Source: Proteles cristata cristata (Eukaryota > Chordata > Mammalia > Carnivora > Hyaenidae). Taken from it: a DNA stretch of 64,000 bases. The notes beneath the pieces were generated by a model. The model did no database searches. It was not told where the DNA came from and saw only the letters and a program-made list of their open reading frames with translations. The stretch lies in the NCBI GenBank assembly GCA_017311185.1, contig JAESUZ010001712.1, positions 2,976,001 to 3,040,000 on the forward strand, given 5' to 3'. The position numbers and the translations under genes are program-made. The first letter of the stretch is position 1, and every line of letters begins with the position of its first letter. Of this stretch, positions 23,570-35,070 are shown piece by piece.

Positions 23570-24180
23570 GTGTTCATTGAAACTATATCAGGAATAGTTC
23601 TGGGTTTAGATTTTACAGCAATAGGCAAGACAGATGAAGACTATTCTCACAACACTTGAACATACTAGTTGGGTGGGGGAGACAATACAATTGTGAAATC
23701 ACTAAGGGCATGGTAAGTAAAATGATGGAAATGAAACAGGATGATTTGGGGTCTGGTTTAAGCTATGTTGTCAGGGATGTGTAAGCTAAGACCTTCATGA
23801 CAAGAAAGAACCACGTCTGCAAAGATAGGAGGCAACAGCCACAGCAAAACCATTTAGACTAAAAAATGACATTTTTAAGGAACAGAAAGTAGACCAGTGT
23901 GACTGCAAGAAGGGAAGAATGGGACAGGATGGAGTCAAAGGAAAGAAGGGGCAGAACTTGCTGAGCCTGCTAGGCAGCCCAAAAGTAAGGAGTAGGGTCA
24001 GACTGAATAGGGCCATGGACCATGAAGACCACAGAAAGTGGCCACCAAATGGCATAAGGGCCATGGTCATGGTAGGGAGTTAGGAATTCATTTGAAGAAA
24101 GCTGGGAAGTCATTAGAGCATTTTAATCAAGGGCTTGTGCTTTTAAAAGAGCATTCTATGCAGAAGAGTCCAGAACAGTT
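23570..24180 (-). repeat. L2 LINE, minus strand
   Basis: Reverse complement of L2: 'tagttctgggtttagattttacagcaatagg', 'gaacagaaagtagaccagtgtgactgcaag', 'gccatggaccatgaagacc', 'gctgggaagtcattagagcattttaatcaaggg'. The order fits L2 across some 600 bp. The 91-codon frame at 23795-24070 lies on the L2 sense strand but is probably incidental. Confidence 0.7.
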
Positions 24181-24469
24181 TATGCAGACACTTCACCCTT
24201 GAAATGGTAGGACATAATTTCTCATTCCTTAACTATGGACTGAACATACTTCCTTCCTTCCAAAGAGTGCAGCGTGAAAAGGAGGAGAAAGTAACTTTGC
24301 AGTGGAAAAGGCTGGCAGCACTACCAGAGCCGAGTGAACAAGGTCAACATCAACAGTGACGAAGTTATATACTGGTAGCACATTCCCTTGATAACTTGTA
24401 GTCACAATGACACTTTACCTCTGTGCTCTTCATCCCCCAAATTCATAACTTGACCTAATCTTGAGAAAA

Positions 24470-24848
24470 TTATCAGATAAGTCATAATTGACAGACATTC
24501 TGAAAAATACCCTACCACTATTCCTCAAGGTCAAAAACAAGGAAAGTCTGAGAAACTAATGCAGTCAAGAGGAGCGTAGGGAGGTATGATGAGTAAAGGC
24601 AATGTGGTATCCTGGATGGGATCCTGGAACAGAAATAAGACATTAGGTAAAAACTAAGGAAGTCTGAATAAACATGGGCTTTGGTTTAAAATGCTGCATC
24701 AATATTGGTCCATTAATTGTAACAAATGCACCATATGAATCCAAGATGTAAGTAATAGGGCAGATTAAGAGTGCGATATATGGGAACCCTTTGTACTATC
24801 TTCACAATTTTTCTGTAAATCTAAAGCTGTCCTAAAATGAAAAGTTTA
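24470..24848 (+). repeat. Old LINE/L1-type 3' end, plus strand
   Basis: Ends in 'gggaaccctttgtactatcttcacaatttttctgtaaatctaaagctgtcctaaaatgaaaagttt' style sequence (only quoted in part order here), typical of old mammalian L1 3' ends, preceded by 'aacaaatgcaccatatgaat'. Confidence 0.6.
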
Positions 24849-24885
24849 TATATATATATATATATGTATATGTGTATATATAAAC
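24848..24885. repeat. (TA)n with TG interruptions
   Basis: Alternating TA run directly at the end of the old LINE tail, so it probably grew from the tail. Confidence 0.9.
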
Positions 24886-25038
24886 GTTGTGATATTTTAT
24901 ATAATTTATTTCTAAATTTCATTTAATATGAGAATAATACATACACATAGAGAAAAAAAGAATACAGATGTGCTTATAATTAAATCATTCATCTCCTCTG
25001 CTCTACCTTTCAATCCTCTGTCAAAAACCGGCCACTTA

Positions 25039-25212
25039 AAAAAATGTTTATTAATTACTTTGAGAGAGAGAGTGCATATGCAGGGAAGGGGCAGAGAAAG
25101 GGAGAGAGAAAGAATCCTGATTTGGGGCTTGAACTGACCAACCTTGAGATCATGATCTGAGCCAAAATCAAGAGTCTAACACTTAACTCATTGAACTACG
25201 TAGGTGCCCCCC
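25039..25212 (-). repeat. Felid SINE, minus strand
   Basis: Starts with an AT-rich tail and GA tract and ends in 'gaactacgtaggtgcccccc', a mutated head. Flanks AAAACCGGCCACTT (25024-25037) and a similar AAAACAGCCACCTT at 25213-25226 form a diverged duplication. Confidence 0.88.
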
Positions 25213-25479
25213 AAAACAGCCACCTTTACCACTTACAGATTTTTTTGTTTTTAGTCCCTTTGTGTTTATGTTCATTTTTCTGAATAATATGCCTGTATCA
25301 CTATGTCCTAATTTATCAAATGTAGATACTGTTTATTGATGGTCAGCTGTGGTGGATAAGGATCTAGATGACTTGCAATATCCACACCTCCCATAATCCT
25401 GCCAATAAAATTCTATCATTATTTTTATTCCCTCTATCAATTACCTTTGTAAATTTAAATGTACCTATCCTCTAGATTT

Positions 25480-25570
25480 TCTTTTTCTTCCTTCCTTCCT
25501 TCTTTCCTACCTATTCATCTTCCTTCCTTCCTTCCTTCCTTCCTTCCTCTCTCTCTCTTCTCTCTCCCTT
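25480..25570 (+). repeat. (CTTC)n-rich microsatellite with CT tract
   Basis: Interrupted runs of CCTT/CTTC followed by a CTCT stretch. The low-complexity 60- and 69-codon frames on both strands here are artefacts of it. Confidence 0.92.
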
Positions 25571-26029
25571 TCTTTCATTCATTCTTCTGTCATTCCACAA
25601 ATATCTACCCAGTGCCTGAGGTGTGCCTTGCACTCTTGTAAGATCTGGGAACGTAACAGTGCACAAGCTAGGTGAGTTCTTCACATACATCAGGGTTTTG
25701 AGGAGACATTCAATAAACATGCAAATGATTACAGATGGTACCCCTCAACTCCCTATTCTGTTCAAGGAGGGCATCAGCACCCCTAACTTTTTCCTCCCCT
25801 CCTCTACCCTCCTTTCTCATTTCCTAACTTTGCCACTCCTGCTTAATTTTATATTGCCAGAACATTATGTTCTAAAAACATAATGATTTGGGGAGTTATG
25901 TTTATAGTTGATCTAAAAGATGACAATCTACAAAGCGTGCTTTCATTGTTGTGTTGAAGTAAACACTGTTGGCAGCACAGGCGGCTAGTGTGCAGTGAGT
26001 GTGCTCATTGTCTCAGGCAGTACCGCACA

Positions 26030-26235
26030 ACGCTCAGGTGCCAGAGCCAGGCTGCCCGGGCCTGATGCTGGCTGTTCTGCTCAGTAAGTGTGGACTCTGG
26101 GTAAGTCCTTATGAATCTTCACTGTGCCTCAGTTTCATCATCCATAAAATGGAATAATAATAGTACATATCTCTGAATTGTAAAGATTAGAGAGCTAATA
26201 GAAGTTAGTGCTTAGAATAGTGCCCGGTCCGAAGC
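26030..26235 (+). repeat. MIR SINE, plus strand
   Basis: Order fits MIR: 'ccagagccaggctgcccggg', 'gggtaagtcc', 'actgtgcctcagtttcatcatccataaaatgg' in pieces, 'ttgtaaagattagagagctaatag', then 'gtgcttagaatagtgcccgg'. Confidence 0.88.
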
Positions 26236-26879
26236 AGGTGCTCCACATGTTCCCTACCATTGGTGAGTTTTCCCCACACCTCTTTGTTTTTCAGGGTGTC
26301 TTCTCTATCATCTTCCTAAGTAACTCCACATCCTCACAAGTACTATTCAATCCCTTGGGTACTCTTCTTCCCCCAATCCCTTTCACTCCTGGACTTCTTC
26401 ACTCTCCTGTTAGAAACTGGACTATTTGCTCCTTAGGACAGGACGCAGTTGTCTTACTGGTATCTCCCTGGGTTGGATCCACTGTTGTCTGCAGCACAGA
26501 CCATAAGGAGCAGCCTGGCTTCAAGGACTGGAAAGGTGACAACCTGGAATGGGAAAGATTATGCTGCTCCAGTTAAGGACAGGCAGCTGTGAGTGAGCTC
26601 CCCACCCCCACCTCACAGTATCCTTTTTTCTCAGGCAAGTTCAGTGGACCCAGTGCCAGAATAAGGAATCTGCTTGGTCAGGGTACCCGAACACTGCAAG
26701 GCCCTCTGCTTTTCAGCACTCTACAGGAGGGGAGTCCAGGTGTGAGTTTCTGTGATCTGGACTTCACGTCGGGTTGTAGGATGAACGTGTCTTGCTTATT
26801 TCATGGTTACGGTCCATACTCTGGGGCTTTAGTTCTTGCTGCACCACCGAGACTACGTGAGCTTTCCCCTCAGCTTCCT
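26236..26879. other. No confident gene; two long chance-like frames
   Basis: Plus-strand open frames of 122 codons (26208-26576) and 161 codons (26589-27074) lie here. The first begins inside a MIR and the second runs into old-repeat sequence, and neither has a recognisable domain. I treat both as non-coding. Confidence 0.45.
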
Positions 26880-27187
26880 CCTTCTTGGTTTTTGTTTCTT
26901 TTATTTTTGTTCTGGAGATCCTTAAGTACTTTCCTAAGACAGATTCTGTGGGATATAACTTTGGAAGGCTTTGTATGTTTAAAATTTTATTTATTCCTTA
27001 TTCATTGCATTCTGTTGGGTTTTAATGATGCGCTATCTTCTCAAATGTCTCTAAGGATAATTATTTTCCTGTAAGTTAGATTTCATTTCTTGAATTGTGT
27101 TCTTTCTGGTGTTATTTTTTTTCCTCTCTGTTTTTCTTTCTCACTTTCTTTCCTGTTGAAGGCTTTCCTTAGGTGTTTCATAATTCT
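26880..27187 (-). repeat. Possible old L1 5'-region sequence, split by a SINE
   Basis: T-rich sequence with phrases such as 'gaattgtgttctttctggtg' and 'ttgaaggctttccttaggtgttt', resembling the reverse complement of the 5' part of old L1s. It seems to continue after the SINE at about 27405-27480. Confidence 0.4.
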
Positions 27188-27206
27188 TGGTTATCCATTC
27201 ATTTTT

Positions 27207-27385
27207 TTCTTTAAGTTTATTTATTTATTTTTGAGAGAGACAGAGAGAGCAGTGGAGGGGCAGAAAGAGAGGGAGAGAGGAAAGATGTCAAGCCCAGTGT
27301 GGGGCTCAAACCCACAAACCATGAGAACCTGACCTGAGCTGACACCAAGAGTTGACGCTCAACTGACTGAGCCACCCAGGCGCCC
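27207..27385 (-). repeat. Felid SINE, minus strand, with 19-bp duplication
   Basis: GA-rich tail side, ending in 'gactgagccacccaggcgccc'. Flanks TGGTTAYCCATTCATTTTT lie at 27188-27206 and 27386-27404 with one mismatch. Confidence 0.96.
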
Positions 27386-27835
27386 TGGTTACCCATTCAT
27401 TTTTAAGGATGAGGCCTTGAACCTGATTAAGAACCTCTTACAAATCAGGTTATTGATTGGCAGGCTTCATTTTAGGATGATGAGGCATGGAGCTGGCACT
27501 TCCTCTGAGGGCCCCACAAATGGCAGAATTCAGAAGGTTTTGCCCTGTAACCATTTATTTCTGTAGGGAACAGTCATTCAAGTAGCCTGAGGTAGAGGCA
27601 ATCATACAAAAGCTTTGTAGTCCTGAATTTGAGTTAGAAGTATTGGTATAAACTCTTCTATCTGCAATTCCTTGTTGAAATACAGAGAATACTGATTTTT
27701 AAGGACATAGGGAACATTACAATCTGCTTCCACATTTGTGTCCTAGAATCCAGTTTGCAAAAAGCAGCCAGCATGCATTTCAAAAATAAATAAATACATA
27801 CACACATACAATACATACATATGTATATGAATATA

Positions 27836-28145
27836 GTTGACTCTTGAGCAACATGGGTTAGAACTGTGCAGATCCACTTATGCATGGATTTTTTACAACT
27901 ACTGTAAATATATTTTCTCTCCCAATAACATTTCCTTTTTCTCTAGCTCATTTAATTCTAAGAATAAAGTATATAATATATATAAAAACAAAATATGTGT
28001 TAATTGACTGCTTATGTTATTGGGAAGGCTTCTGGTCAACAGTAGACTATTCATTATGTTTGGGGGGAGTCAAAAGTTATAGACGGATTTTCAACTATGC
28101 AGGGAGTTGGTACCCCTAACCCTTGTGTTGTTCCGGAGTCAGCTG
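27836..28145 (+). mobile_element. MER2-like Tigger (Tc1/mariner) DNA transposon
   Basis: Starts with GTTGACTCTTGAGCAACATG and ends with TTGTTCCGGAGTCAGCTG, which are imperfect inverted repeats, and TA dinucleotides lie at 27834-27835 and 28146-28147. Internal phrases ('ttttctctcccaataacattt', 'aaaatatgtgttaattgactg', 'ggtcaacagtagactatt') match MER2 as I know it. At about 310 bp it is a non-autonomous element without a transposase. Confidence 0.85.
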
Positions 28146-28880
28146 TAGAACCACAGTATTGGGGACTCCTAAAATACCTTCTCACATTAGCTTGACTTTG
28201 ATCAATCAATTCTACGAAACTTGGCAGGTAATTGAACAAAGATGCAGCTCTCTTCCTGCCCCAAATCAATCCCACCACCCTTTGCTCTGGTAATGTCTCT
28301 ATCAATTAACCTCTCTCTCATCTTCAACCAGTTCTTTTCTACTGACTCTTTCTCCTCAGCTTGTAAAACTTGCTCAGAATCTATTACAAAACACAAATTT
28401 TAGTAACCCTCTCCCTGCGCTCCTTTTCCTCTACCTACTGCCCTTGGTTCTCTTTCTTCCAAGTGAAGCTTGAGAAGTAGTTACACCCACCATCCCTGCT
28501 TCCTTGCTTTCACTGAGCTCTGGTCAATCCTTTGCTGTCTATGTTGGGCTGTTTTCCCCTAATATGCTCTCATCAAAGTTGCCAGACCTCCTAATGGCCA
28601 GATTCAGAGCACAGTTTTGAGTTCTTCTTCTTTTTTTTTCTTTCTTTCACCTCTCTGGAATTTTTGATACCATGACTCTCAGTCTCTTTAATTGGACTAT
28701 CTTCTGTCATTCACTGCAGTTTTGTGGGTATTATGGCCTCCATATTCTCTCTCTTTGCCTTGTCATCTTCTCTTATAGGCTCCATGAACCTACCTATATG
28801 GTGGTGACAGCCAATTCTGTGTCTCTCTCCTTGAAAGTTCCCATGAACAAGTCAACTTATTGTCTTCATCACAAATCTAA
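28146..28880 (+). repeat. L2 LINE, plus strand, reverse-transcriptase region
   Basis: Pyrimidine-rich sequence including 'ctcatcaaagttgccagacctcctaatggcc' and 'tctctggaatttttgataccatgactctcagtctc' in pieces, which correspond to L2 ORF2. Reading frames are broken. Confidence 0.55.
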
Positions 28881-29144
28881 ATTTCCTTTGCACCTTTTAG
28901 CTCTAGAAGATAAGTTTTGGGGTGGCTTTGTGTTTAAAGCTCTCTCTTGGAACTACTGCCATTCTAGCTTCCCTTCATACATTAGTTCTGTAAAGTCAAG
29001 TAACTCAACCCTGTGGCCAAACCTGATGCGTAGACATCAGAACCAAGAGGGGCGAATCAAATTCTTCTCTTGGGATTAGTGCTGTAAGCAAAACCTGGGA
29101 CTGGGTCAAGTTTACAGTTAAATTGTGAAGTGACACCCAGGGGT

Positions 29145-29265
29145 TAAGAGTTAAGAACAGAGATTCCAGAACCAGACTTCCAAGGTCCACATCTCAGCTC
29201 CACACATTCACTGTGACCTGTGAAAGTTACACTAACCCTCACTCACTTTATTTGAGCGAACTTAA
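29145..29265 (+). repeat. MIR fragment, plus strand
   Basis: 'gagattccagaaccagacttccaagg' followed by 'actgtgacctgtgaaagttacac' fits the MIR core. A further MIR-like piece in the same direction lies near 29440-29530. Confidence 0.6.
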
Positions 29266-29599
29266 TCGTATTTGTGCCCTGGGCTCTTAACAAGGGCTTG
29301 TTGATAATGAGGCTTATAGCTAACATTTTAGGGGAGTGGAGCATGAAGGGGGAGCACAAAGTTCTCCCTCATCAAGATGGAGATCAAACTTGGGGGCAAT
29401 TCAGCTTATAATAAATGAGATGATCCATTCATGGAACTATCAGACCTGGGCTCTTTTTCTAAGGAATCCATGTGGGTTTTAACAAGTCATTTTCCTCATC
29501 TGTTGAATGAAGATATTAGCAACCCACACTGCTCTGCAAACAACTCTGGAGATGGCAAAATGCTAATAATAAAAACAAAAGCAATCATAGAAAGCATTT

Positions 29600-29815
29600 C
29601 TTTTGTCTTTACCATGTCCCCGTCACTGCCCTGAGTACTTCGCACATGTGACTTGAGGTTATTCCCACCACATCTGTGAGGCGGCACTATCATCTCCTTT
29701 TACAGATAATGAAACTGAGGCACAGAAGTAAGTCATTTCCTGAGGTCACAAAGTTTGTAAGTGGTGGAGCTAAGAGCCCTGACTGTATAGTTCTGGAATC
29801 TCTGTTCTTAAGTGT
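29600..29815 (-). repeat. MIR SINE, minus strand
   Basis: Reverse-complement MIR: 'ttttacagataatgaaactgaggcacagaagt', 'cctgaggtcacaaagtttgtaagtggtggagc' in order, then 'aagagccctgactgtatag'. Confidence 0.88.
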
Positions 29816-30899
29816 TAAGTTCTTAACCTTCCCTTGGCCCTTCAGGCCACTTCACAACCTAAGGCAAATTCCCTCAAGGATTAGAGCACATAGCCAGACT
29901 GCTGTTTTGGACATATGGCCCTCACTCTTGATCTAGGACAGTCTTCCTGAAATATAGAAAGTGAGGCCAGTAGTTACAAGTTTTAACATGTGTTAAAGGC
30001 ATGAGAAAGATCCCACAAAAAGGTGAACAGATCTACATCCATTTCTAGAATAGTGTCATGCCTGTGTGTGTCTGCACCTTGTTAATAAGCAGACAGTGGT
30101 ATCTTTAAATTCCAAGATCATTTAATGCATAAGAGTACTGGCTTAGCTGATATAACAATGAAACCTCAAAATACAGTCACTTAAGAGAGACTTCCCCTCC
30201 CACATGAAGTCTGGAAACATGTGGTGCAGATTAGGTAGATATGCTCTGCCTGGCTTGGCTCTGCTCTGCCTGTGACCCTCACGACACGTGGCTTCCATTG
30301 CTGGGTAGAAGTGGAAATTGCTCCCACTTTCACTATCTCTTAACCAGCAGGAATGAAGAAAGAACATAGAATTCATAGCCTGTTCTGTCGAAGGCAAGGC
30401 TCCGTAGTGGTCTACTTCAATTCTGCTCGCAGCCCAGATAGTTACATGGCCACACCTACTAGCAAGAGAGGCTGGGCAGTGTGGCCTCTAGTTGGGTGGG
30501 TGACTGTGTGCCAGACTAAAAGGATTTGTGGAGACGTTTTAGCAGACTACCACTATATAATTATTACATTACTCAGCGGTCTTGTAATAATAACAGAGAG
30601 ACTAATTAACATAGGGAAGAAAACATGTTGACTTTAAATTAGTTCAGACAAACGAAACGGAGGTAGCCAAGCATGCGGTAGGGTTTTATCTTTATTGAGG
30701 GACCTTAAAGCGGAGATTATCTTTGGCCACATCTCTGCAATTCGGTGACTTTTGTCCTTCCTGGCTGCTGTTCTTCACTGTCTCCACAATTCCTGGCCCT
30801 TCCCTCCCTCAGGGCTGTCCGGCCATCTGGATCCGGCTGGAGGGAGAAGCAATAGATGAAACTTCAGAAACTTTCAAAAGATCTTGATTAAAGTTTGGA
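29816..30899. other. No gene recognised; possible old repeat at 30300-30540
   Basis: The stretch near 30300-30540 ('ccacacctactagcaagagaggctgggcagtg') resembles a widespread old mammalian repeat that I cannot name. The rest shows nothing supportable. Confidence 0.35.
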
Positions 30900-31560
30900 A
30901 AGAAATATCCGTTCCTTCCTTTCATTTCTTCACAGAGTATGTCTTTTTTCCTCATTCTGCTAATTTCTCACTGGGTGTTCATTCATTCCTTAATTTAATT
31001 TTATTTCCATCTTTAGGTCTGCCTCTTCTTTCTCTACTCAAGGAAGAATCACTCCATCATTTGGTCTCAATGAGTCAATCACTTGGGGCTATAAATATAT
31101 ATATATGTATATTTCTTTTTTCATTCTCTCATTCCTTCCCCCTTTTTTCTGTCCACTTATTCATTCATTATTCATTTTCCCACAGCTTTGGTTGCCATGA
31201 TTAATTTTATTACTATTCCTTTCCATTTCCTCATTTTCTTGCCCATAAAATGACAATCTCTAACTTACAGTGTAAACTTTTCTTTCATTGACTAATTTAT
31301 TCTCCATTTCATTTGCTATATTTCCTCACTTCTTGTCCATTCTTCATTTTGTTTTACACATTACCTCATTCATTCTATGTCGCCTTTCTCCAGTTTCCTA
31401 TCCCTGCAGTTAATTCTCATGTGGTTTTTGCTGTTACCTCATTTTATACTCTCTCCCCATAATCTTGAGGCTAAATTCCTTCTACATCTAGATTTTCATT
31501 CTATTATCCATTCTCTTAGTTTTTCATTCTATTATCCATTCTCTTAGTTTTTCATTCACT
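30900..31560 (+). repeat. Pyrimidine-rich CATT-repetitive tract with a 28-bp tandem repeat
   Basis: The whole segment is built from irregular variants of TTCATTC/TCATTTTC/CCATTCT. Its clearest part is a 28-bp unit ending TTATCCATTCTCTTAG, present at 31492-31519 and 31520-31547 with one mismatch, plus a 10-bp partial third copy to 31557. It looks like a decayed minisatellite. Similar sequence reappears near 32630-32780. Confidence 0.7.
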
Positions 31561-32440
31561 CCATCTAAACTATAGGGTAGAACTATAATTTCGAAAATTA
31601 TTCCTTTTTCAAACCAGGTAGAAATTTATTTATCAGTCCAGCTGTGGCATGCCCTTCTTCCTCACTCCCTCTTCTTTTGCTTTGCATGGGCAAGTCATGT
31701 TCACTCTGCCTCCTAAAGATATCACAGATCTGCCCACTCCCCCCAAACCCCCCGTTGTTGCCTTCTGTTCCATCTCAGCTTGGGTTTCTTCCAAAGCAGA
31801 TCCTGAGGCAAGGATTTGGGTACACATCATTTGGGGTTTTTTGCTTCATTTGTTTTTTTTTGGATGTGGGAAAGTAAGACAGCAAAGAAAGGATATGTGA
31901 TAAAATGTGCGCTGATGAGCAGATTACCGCTGGGGGCAATTGGAGCCGAATGCCACCTGAGACACTTTGAGACACTATGTGGGACACACCTCAAAATGGT
32001 TACCCTGAGGGGAGCGGAAGCTGGATATTTATCCCTCAATGCCCATCTCACATAGGTGAAGCTCACAGCTGGGGCACTAGCTCTCTAGAACTTTCGTCTT
32101 GCCCTGTGAGCTCCCAACAGGCCCTCAAAGCAGGAGATTGCTCTCTGGCCTGGGTGCCAGAGTTGTGGACTTGCACATGGATGGTCGGCAGGTGGCCTCC
32201 AGAGGACCCAGCAAGGCCCTGGCTGTGTCAATGTCACCTCCCAAGGGTTCTTGCCACTCTCGCTTCCCCTAACCTGTCCCCACATGGGAACACCTACACT
32301 TGCACACATGCTGAAAAGAAGGGAAAACCTGCAGAATATTCATCAGACAATGTTAACAATGGTTATTAGAAGGAAGGCATGTAGGTGGAAATTATAGAGG
32401 ACTTCAATTTTCTATACTTTACACATCCTTTTTATTATAG
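31561..32440. other. No confident feature; many overlapping short frames
   Basis: Both strands carry several overlapping open frames of 65-130 codons between 31630 and 32370. They overlap heavily in different frames and none has a recognisable domain, as expected by chance where GC is higher. Confidence 0.45.
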
Positions 32441-32640
32441 TGACTATACATTACTTATTTTATATATTAATATGTAACTATATTTTATATATACTAAATA
32501 AATGTATGTTATACATATAGTTATATTATATTTATTACATGTATTTATTAAATATGTACAAATGCATACATGTATAAATATGCATACGTATATAAATTAT
32601 TTTAAAAATATATATTAAATGATATATAAATTCTCCATCT
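32441..32640. repeat. AT-rich low-complexity sequence
   Basis: Dominated by TATATT and TATGTA units. Confidence 0.85.
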
Positions 32641-32997
32641 CATTTTCTATTTACAATGCCTTCTATATCCCTTCTTTTATCCAATTCTGCACCCCCTTAT
32701 CCATTCTAAACCACCTATGTGTGTCCTTTAATGCCTTTTCGCATCCCCTACTTATTTCATTTTCTAGATCATTCTTATTTTTACTTTGTCTGAATTTTCT
32801 GCTCATTGGACAGCTGTGTTTCCTAATTTCTTGATTTCCTCTTTTCTGTTTGGGATCAATTCTCCCTCCTGTCCTCCCAGCTCTGTGACTGTCCCTCTGC
32901 TCCCAAGTGGAATTTGAGAGCAGAGAGGCAGCTCTGAAGCAGCCCACCCCGTCAGGGCTCCCTCTTTAGTGAAACTGCATTTTCTCTCTCTTCCCAG

Positions 32998-33175
32998 CTC
33001 TGTACCTGCAGCAGCCCCTAAAAAACATAAAGCCAGTGATAAGAAGAAGGCCCAAGGACAGCTGTTGATCCTGAAAATGGTTCTAATTTGTCTCTGTCTC
33101 ATTAGCTTAATGCTGATGCTGGCGGCCCCCACGTTGCTGACCAAGCTTGGTGACTTTCTTTTCAACTTGGCCTGA
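32998..33175 (+). CDS. Candidate terminal coding exon: basic stretch plus hydrophobic tail
   Basis: A pyrimidine tract and CCCAG acceptor end at 32997, after which the frame is open to a TGA at 33173-33175. It gives about 58 residues: SVPAAAP, a lysine-rich stretch (KKHKASDKKKAQGQ), then about 25 hydrophobic residues (from LLILKMVLICLCLISL) and a short end TKLGDFLFNLA. That is the layout of a tail-anchored or single-pass membrane protein C-terminus. No in-frame ATG lies upstream before the acceptor, so it would need upstream exons, none of which I could identify. I do not recognise the protein. A chance open frame remains possible, because frames of this length are common here. Confidence 0.3.
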
Positions 33176-34119
33176 GGCTTATCAGATCCAGAGATAAAGC
33201 TGATAGTTCAGGCAACCTTCCCCTGCCGTTTCTGGCCCTTCGTGTCTGCTCACCAGGGACTTCCATTCATCTCTAGGACTACAGTGATTAAAAGCAGGAG
33301 AGGAGACTCTTCTCATTGGCTAGCCTCTTTCTGAATCGTCATGATGGGCAAAATTGCTTACATAAATGCTTACCATGCAGGAACCACCTTGTAAGTATAT
33401 GATTTGCTTTGATGATCAAGCTGGGGGAATTATCCACCTGAAACGTGCTGCTGTGAACAGGAGTCCAGAGGCTAAATCGTTGCAAATTGCTTTTTAAATT
33501 GACCCCAGAAAGCAATCCATAACTAAGAAAGATGCAAAACATGAAGAAATGTTTTTCTTTTCAGTAAATGATATAAAGTTGACACTTGAAAAACAAGAGC
33601 TTGGATTCAAAATTGATTAAGTTAAGAGTCTTTCAGGTAGAGGGCAGGAGGTAAATCTCTACGACAAGTAATGGTACTGTCTCTTGGTCTGAATCTCAGT
33701 TTTTTGGTATTTCATACCATGCAGCATGAACTTGACCTCATCTGCATTTATATTGTTTGGTGATCTTCCTGCCCCCAGAGAGTGAGTAGTGGTGATCTAA
33801 GAGAACTTGCTAAACTGGAAGATACAGAGGTAGCTTTGCCTGGACTCTATCAGCTGAGCAGTTTAGATTCAAAGTTTGATGAGTTCTGGGATGGTCTGTT
33901 TGGATTTCAGGGAGGGATCCAGCTCCTGGGCAGAGGCTGAGTAGGGTAATCTATTCCTGTTTAGTCCCAAGATGATGCAAACCTTGAACCTGGCCATACC
34001 TTCCCACTGGGGCTGAGGCGTTGACATTCACTGCCATCACTAGGAGCCCTCCTCCTTCCCCCAGGGCACCTAGTCTCTTCCTTTCTGCCCTCTGGGCTGC
34101 CCACAGTGGGAAGCATCAC
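33176..34119. other. No recognised feature
   Basis: If the exon at 32998-33175 is real, this would contain its 3' UTR; an ATTAAA lies near 33287. No gene or repeat was recognised. Confidence 0.45.
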
Positions 34120-34230
34120 ATCAATCCATTCATTTAAATAACATTTACTGGGCGCCTGCTGTAGGTCATGACCTGGGCTATGAGGCCCTAGAGATGTATG
34201 TGTGAGGGCTCTCGCCTTGTAGTAAGTCAT
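34120..34230 (-). repeat. L2 3'-end fragment, minus strand
   Basis: 'atttaaataacatttactgggcgcctgctgtaggtcatgacctgggc' (in altered order of short blocks) is the reverse complement of the L2 3' end. Confidence 0.6.
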
Positions 34231-34569
34231 AGGCCAGAAGAGGCACCCAGTGATCCTAATCCAGGAGAGAACCACTGTGCTTGGGAATGCAGAGGTCAGT
34301 GGTTTGGGGTTGAGAAGCCGAAGATGCAAGGGTTCAGGAAATTCTCAGTCTTCTCTTTTACAGAAGGTTGTCTGCTTAGCGGTGCAGCTCCTAGACAAAC
34401 TGCCAAGGTGCTATAACCCCGCTCACCAGGACATCCCCAGGTGGGGACAGTGGGCACCTGGCACAGCCCCTAGCACACAGTAGTTTTTAATGTTTATTAA
34501 TGAATAAGTCAATGTGGTGACTCCTGAGTTGGGTCTAAAGGACAAAAAAAGATTTCAGTAGGTGGCAAA

Positions 34570-34811
34570 GAGGGATGGTTTGTTTATTAATTTTTTGCTT
34601 ATTTACATTATATATATATTATGTATATAGCTAATATATTCACATAGTTTAAAAATCAAAACAATATAACAAAAGCACATTAAGAAGTCTTACTTCTATC
34701 CCACCTCCAACTATCCCTTTCCTTATCCCATCATACCCTGCCCTGCCTCTTCTGAGCTATCATTTTTCTTAGTCTCTATATACTATTCCAGTAAGCCTTA
34801 TGCAAATGATA

Positions 34812-34854
<43 letters not shown>

Positions 34855-35070
34855 ATTCTTATTTTTACCTCTTTCCGCAAATGGTGGTATACTATAAAAA
34901 CTGTGCTGCTGTTTTATTTTGTTATTTTGTTTTGTTTTTACTCAACAATATATCCTAGAGATTTTCCCCTACCAATATGTTGAGAACAACTTCATTCTTT
35001 TTTATAGGTGCATAGTGCTTCATTATATAGATGTACTTTCTTTGCAAGGTCATTTTAAGCCCCTGACCTC
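34570..35070. repeat. Old LINE-like sequence with an internal (TA)n
   Basis: Phrases like 'actcaacaatatatcctagagattttcccc', 'catagtgcttcattatatagatgtac' are typical of an old mammalian LINE region. A (TA)n run lies at about 34808-34852. Confidence 0.5.

Noticed and set aside
26589..27074. 161-codon open frame as a gene
   Set aside because: No domain, no exon context, and its second half is T-rich old-repeat-like sequence.
31492..31557. CRISPR-like direct repeats
   Set aside because: The copies are adjacent with no spacers and the DNA is mammalian; it is a tandem duplication.
31977..32369. 130-codon open frame as a gene
   Set aside because: Overlapped by open frames on both strands, no domain, no splice-site support.
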